In this document: positions 5,546 to 8,716 of the stretch, in pieces
Layout: every line of letters starts with the position of its first letter
How positions within the stretch are numbered: the stretch's first letter is position 1
Assembly (NCBI GenBank): GCA_003512875.1
Contig: DONZ01000071.1
Location: forward strand, 1-8,716
From: Desulfovibrio sp.
GTDB lineage: Bacteria > Desulfobacterota > Desulfovibrionia > Desulfovibrionales > Desulfovibrionaceae
Reading direction: 5' to 3'
DNA length: 8,716 nucleotides
Program-made: the position numbers and the translations under genes
Notes under the pieces: model-generated
Databases searched by the model: none
Told to the model about the DNA's origin: nothing
What the model saw: only the letters and a program-made list of their open reading frames with translations

Positions 5546-7054
5546 ATGATTGAAGATGTCGTCCTTGGGCTTATTTCAATTCTTAATCCCGCTTCGATAT
5601 CGGCTATTGCATTCGGTTTGGCGGTTGGCTTGCTTTTTGGCTCTATTCCCGGAATTTCAGGCATAATGGCAATATCCATTTTGCTTCCTTTGACTTTTTA
5701 TGTGAGTCCCCTTGTCGGCATTCCCATGTTGTTAGGCATTTATAAAGCAGGTATTTACGGAGGGTCAATCACTGCCGTCTTATTGAACACTCCCGGTGCT
5801 CCGCCTGCCATCTGCACGGCTATGAGCGGTTTTCCCATGGCGCAGCGCGGGCAGGCGGGAAAAGCCTTGAATGCCGCCTTGGTCGGGTCGGTTTATGGCG
5901 ATACGTTCAGTAACTTGCTGCTTATCTTAGTTGCGGCGCCGATTTCCTATATTGCTATGAAAATCGGTCCGGCAGAGCAGTTTTGCCTTTTGCTGCTCGC
6001 TCTTACCGTTGTGGGCAGTATTTCCGGCAATTCCATTCTGAAAGGAATGATTTGCGCAGGATTTGGCATTTTGCTTTCCATGGTGGGAGTTTCAGGCGTA
6101 AGCGGCGCAATCCGTTTTACTTTCGGCAGTGATTATTTACTGTCAGGCATTCAGCTTATTCCTATGGTGATCGGTTTGCTTTGTTTGCCGGAAATCATTC
6201 ATCAGGTGGGAACGTGCGCAAAAAATTACATAACGCAAAAAATTGATTTGAAAAGTGAGAACGGACGGCTGACTTGGAAAGAGTTTAAGCAAAATTCGTA
6301 TTTGTTATTTCGTTCTTCCGTGATCGGTTCGATTATCGGCGCAATGCCGGGACTTGGGGCTTCTCCCGCGGCTTTCATGGCATATTCTGATGCCCAGCGG
6401 CGCTCAAAAGATCCGGAAGCTTTTGCAAAAGGAAATATCGAAGGGGTTCTTGCCCCGGAAGCGGCAAATAACGCCACAACCGGCTCTGCCATGATTCCGC
6501 TTTTGACGCTCGGTATTCCCGGTGATGATGTGACCGCGGTTTTAATGGGGGCGTTCCTTATTCAGGGCATAACTCCGGGACCGAACATTTTCTTTGAACA
6601 TACGCAGGTTGTTTACGGTATTTTCGGGTCTTTGATACTCTGCGATATTTTATTGTATTTCATTGCCAAATTTGGTTTCAGGATTTGGATTAAAATTGTG
6701 GATTTGCCAAGAAGCCTGATTTTTTCAAGCGTGACCATTTTCGCGTTTATAGGAACGTATTCGATCAATCAAAGTTTATTTGATATTTTCTGTCTTATTT
6801 GCTTTGGCATTATGGGATATTTGATGCGTATTTTTCATTTCAGCGCGGGAGCGATGATCATCGGTTTCATTTTAGGTCCGATTTTGGAAAAAGCCTATGA
6901 CCAAAGCATGAGTTTATCCGGCGGAAGTTATATGATTTTCTTTGAAAGTCCTGTTGCCGTGCTTTTACTGCTTATGACGCTTGCGGGCATGATTAGCATT
7001 TACCGCATGCGTGTAAGGAAATATAAAAAATTAATGGAAAAAACATTGTCTTAG
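5546..7054 (+). CDS. tctA: TctA-family large permease subunit of a tripartite tricarboxylate transporter
   Basis: This 502-residue integral membrane protein is the transport channel of a TTT secondary importer, driven by an ion gradient. Family hallmarks are GSIPGISG (32-39), the YGGSITAVLLNTPGAP block (71-86), GAMPGLGASPAAF (265-277), and PEAANNATTGSA with IPLLTLGIPGD (304-327). The first and second glycine/proline motifs reflect the internal duplication of TctA. About ten to twelve membrane spans are expected. Length is typical. The ATG at 5546 follows AAGAGG (5534-5539) and lies 12 bases after tctB. The charged C-terminus (RKYKKLMEK) should be cytoplasmic. Family is certain. The substrate cannot be read from this subunit; despite the name, TTT systems carry many carboxylates and other small organic compounds. 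Confidence 0.97.
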   Translation: MIEDVVLGLISILNPASISAIAFGLAVGLLFGSIPGISGIMAISILLPLTFYVSPLVGIPMLLGIYKAGIYGGSITAVLLNTPGAPPAICTAMSGFPMAQRGQAGKALNAALVGSVYGDTFSNLLLILVAAPISYIAMKIGPAEQFCLLLLALTVVGSISGNSILKGMICAGFGILLSMVGVSGVSGAIRFTFGSDYLLSGIQLIPMVIGLLCLPEIIHQVGTCAKNYITQKIDLKSENGRLTWKEFKQNSYLLFRSSVIGSIIGAMPGLGASPAAFMAYSDAQRRSKDPEAFAKGNIEGVLAPEAANNATTGSAMIPLLTLGIPGDDVTAVLMGAFLIQGITPGPNIFFEHTQVVYGIFGSLILCDILLYFIAKFGFRIWIKIVDLPRSLIFSSVTIFAFIGTYSINQSLFDIFCLICFGIMGYLMRIFHFSAGAMIIGFILGPILEKAYDQSMSLSGGSYMIFFESPVAVLLLLMTLAGMISIYRMRVRKYKKLMEKTLS

Positions 7055-7061
7055 CACAATG

Positions 7062-7067
7062 AAGGAG
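7062..7067 (+). promoter_or_regulatory. Ribosome binding site fixing the tctC start
   Basis: AAGGAG lies six bases before the ATG at 7074. It shows that the in-frame ATG at 7059, which precedes it, is not the start. Confidence 0.8.
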
Positions 7068-7073
7068 TGTTTT

Positions 7074-8045
7074 ATGAACGTGAAAAAACTATTCGGTTCC
7101 GTAACAGCTGTTGCGCTGGCTGTACTTTTTGCCGCAGGAAGCGCCGCATATGCAGCCGCTTATCCCCAAAAACCCATTACTCTGATCAGCCCTTATGGCG
7201 CCGGCGGTGATTCTGACATCGCCGCCAGAGTATGGGCTGAATTTGCCAAAAAAGAACTCGGTCAGCCTGTTCTTGTCGTGAACAAAACCGGCGGGGGCGG
7301 ATTGACCGGCACAATGTTCGCTTCCAAGGCAAGACCTGACGGGTATACCCTTTTCTTAGGACAGCTGGGACCTTGCGTCATGCTGCCCATCACGACAAAA
7401 GCCGGCGGGCTGAACAAAGACAGTTTCGATATGGTCGCCCGTTTTGCAACGTCCAATACCGGTGTTGTTGCGAATGCCGATTCTCCGTGGACAACATTAA
7501 AAGATTTTGAACATGACGCAAAGCAAAATCCTCAAAAATACACGTTCAGCGACCCTTCCGCCACAAGTTGGCTCGCATTGGCGTTTAAAGGCTGGATGCA
7601 CAATAATTCCGTTTCCGCCAAGGTTGTGCAATATACGAGCGGAGCGGAAGCCGCAACTGCCGTTCTTGGAAAGCATGGCGATATCTCATTTCTTTTTAAA
7701 GCAAACTTTGATTCCCTCGTGAAAGGAAATAAATTGAAATTATTGGCTGTCGGTCAAAAAATGGAGGAATATCCGAATGTGCCCACATTCAATGATTTGG
7801 GGTATGCGGGCAACTATATTGCTTGGGCAGCCATTGCAGCCCCTAAAGGTTTGCCGGAAGAGATCAGGGAAAAACTTCAAGCCGTGACGGAAAAAATCAG
7901 CAAAGACCCCGAATTTGTCAATGCGCTGAAAAATGTCGGATTTGGCATAGATTATCTTGACGGTGCGGCTTTCAAGCAAGAAGTCGATAAACAATATTCA
8001 GATATGCAAGACTTTTTAAAAGCTATGAATTTAGCTGTGCAATAG
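7074..8045 (+). CDS. tctC: TctC/Bug-family periplasmic substrate-binding protein
   Basis: This 323-residue protein captures the substrate in the periplasm and delivers it to TctAB. A signal peptide is clear: MNVKK, then a hydrophobic core at about 10-22, and a probable cleavage after AYA (residue 27). The mature start YPQKPITLISPYGAGGDSD is typical, with the conserved GGxxDxxAR motif at 44-52 (Asp48, Arg52), followed by NKTGGGG and the PDGYTL block. These belong to the Bug fold, which usually binds carboxylates through conserved loops. It lies 19 bases after tctA and 8 bases before the RidA gene, in the same operon. The start at 7074 gives a normal signal peptide. Family is certain; the ligand is unknown and, from context, may be an amino-acid-like carboxylate rather than citrate. 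Confidence 0.95.
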   Translation: MNVKKLFGSVTAVALAVLFAAGSAAYAAAYPQKPITLISPYGAGGDSDIAARVWAEFAKKELGQPVLVVNKTGGGGLTGTMFASKARPDGYTLFLGQLGPCVMLPITTKAGGLNKDSFDMVARFATSNTGVVANADSPWTTLKDFEHDAKQNPQKYTFSDPSATSWLALAFKGWMHNNSVSAKVVQYTSGAEAATAVLGKHGDISFLFKANFDSLVKGNKLKLLAVGQKMEEYPNVPTFNDLGYAGNYIAWAAIAAPKGLPEEIREKLQAVTEKISKDPEFVNALKNVGFGIDYLDGAAFKQEVDKQYSDMQDFLKAMNLAVQ

Positions 8046-8053
8046 GGGAAAAT

Positions 8054-8431
8054 ATGGCTATTCAGCGTTTCGGAACACCGAAGCAAGGGGCGCTGCCTTT
8101 TGCGAAGGCGGTGGCGGCAGGCGGGTTTTTATACGTGTCAGGTCAGGTCCCCCGTGATGAAAAAGGCGAAATCGTATGCGGCAATATGCTTACGCAAGCG
8201 AAAGTAACGCTTGATAATTTGAAAAAGGTTGTGGAAAGCGCGGGATACGGCATGCAGGATATTGTCAAAGTCGAAGCTTGGATTGACGACCCAAGGGATT
8301 TTGCCGACTTCAATAAAGTGTACGCGCAGTATTTCAGTGCGGAACATGCTCCTGCAAGGGTGACCGTTCAGGCAGAAATGATGAGTGATCTTCGTGTCGA
8401 AGTTGCTTGTGTCGCCTATAAAGCGCAATGA
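8054..8431 (+). CDS. RidA-family protein, probable enamine/imine deaminase
   Basis: This 125-residue protein belongs to the RidA (YjgF/YER057c/UK114) family, small trimeric proteins that hydrolyse reactive enamines and imines to keto acids and ammonia. Visible features are the LYVSGQVPRDEKGEIV strand region, TLDNLKKVVESAG, the APARVTV motif with Arg102 (matching the catalytic Arg105 of E. coli RidA), and Glu116 in VEVACVAYK. Retention of Arg102 suggests an active deaminase. There is no signal peptide. The stop codon of tctC runs into AGGGGA, the ribosome binding site for the ATG at 8054, so translation is probably coupled. Next to a flavin amine oxidase gene, it probably clears the imine made by that enzyme. 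Family sure, exact substrate inferred. Confidence 0.93.
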   Translation: MAIQRFGTPKQGALPFAKAVAAGGFLYVSGQVPRDEKGEIVCGNMLTQAKVTLDNLKKVVESAGYGMQDIVKVEAWIDDPRDFADFNKVYAQYFSAEHAPARVTVQAEMMSDLRVEVACVAYKAQ

Positions 8432-8456
8432 TCAATTTTCGTAAAAGAGTTTTTCT

Positions 8457-8716
8457 ATGCTAAGTTCCCAAAAAGAGTATGATATCATCATTGCCGGCGG
8501 CGGCATAAGCGGAGCTGCCGTCGCGTATGGATTAATCAGTAAGAACAGCCGGCTTAAAATTGCCGTTCTCGATGCGCCGACAGAAATAAACAGGGCGTCC
8601 AGAACCAACGTCGGGCTTGTTTGGTGCCAGTCAAAATTTGCGGATAAACCGCATTATGCAAAATGGGGCTTTTTATCCAGAAGGGCGTATCCCGGACTTT
8701 TGCAGGAATTGCAGGA
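8457..8716 (+). CDS. FAD-dependent oxidoreductase of the DAO family (HcnC/opine oxidase B-like), 3' end outside the window
   Basis: Only the first 86 residues are present. They show a classic FAD-binding Rossmann start: YDIIIAGGGISGAAVAYGL (GGGISG at 14-19), then a second strand ending in VLDA with Asp39 for the ADP ribose. The segment RTNVGLVWCQSKFADKP (49-65) resembles the GLVWVQ-type region of the DAO-superfamily group that includes hydrogen cyanide synthase HcnC and opine oxidase subunit B. This link is from memory. Members oxidise amines or amino acids to imines. No signal peptide is seen. The ATG at 8457 has AAGAG seven bases upstream and lies 25 bases after the RidA gene, as the last visible gene of the operon. 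If it belongs to the opine oxidase group, partner subunit genes should follow. A simple D-amino acid dehydrogenase is the main alternative. Confidence 0.85.
   Translation, partial: MLSSQKEYDIIIAGGGISGAAVAYGLISKNSRLKIAVLDAPTEINRASRTNVGLVWCQSKFADKPHYAKWGFLSRRAYPGLLQELQ

Noticed and set aside
1..8716. CRISPR array, tRNA or rRNA genes, insertion sequence or prophage genes
   Set aside because: I looked for regularly spaced repeats, tRNA-like cloverleaf segments, and transposase or integrase motifs and saw none.

Overview
The window reads as a fragment of a Gram-negative chromosome of moderate to low GC. The gene content and the style of the proteins suggest a Desulfovibrionaceae-like deltaproteobacterium. 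The evidence is the rplU-rpmA-obgE order, an AcoR-type sigma-54 regulator, and a tripartite tricarboxylate transporter (TTT/Tct) catabolic cluster. The taxon is inferred from resemblance only; no search was run.

Left part, minus strand (1-1783). This is a housekeeping block: ribosomal protein L21 (rplU), L27 (rpmA) and the ribosome-associated GTPase ObgE (obgE, 3' end outside the window). A good sigma-70-type promoter lies just upstream of rplU. A perfect 11-bp hairpin with a short T run lies between rpmA and obgE and may lower obgE expression. Upstream of the rplU promoter is a 46-codon gene with a strong ribosome binding site. It encodes a single-membrane-span protein of unknown function.

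Middle (1784-4289). About 350 bases without a convincing gene (1784-2135) hold several inverted repeats. Then comes a minus-strand GAF-PAS-AAA+-Fis enhancer-binding protein of 631 residues. It is transcribed away from a plus-strand operon. The 258-base divergent control region (4032-4289) is the most informative part of the window. It holds three perfect copies of the inverted repeat TGTAA-N7-TTACA, an IHF-like site, and a GG-N10-GC sigma-54 promoter. Two of the repeats sit on the regulator's own predicted promoter, which suggests that it represses itself while activating the operon.

Right part, plus strand (4290-8716). A tightly packed operon encodes an Asp/Glu racemase-family protein, TctB, TctA, the secreted substrate-binding protein TctC, a RidA-family imine deaminase, and the start of an FAD-dependent DAO-family oxidase or dehydrogenase resembling the HcnC/opine oxidase B group. 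Together these suggest uptake of an amino-acid-like or N-substituted amino acid compound, possible racemisation, flavin-dependent oxidation to an imine, and imine hydrolysis, all switched on through sigma-54 when the regulator senses its ligand. The individual families are well supported. The substrate and the pathway are inference.
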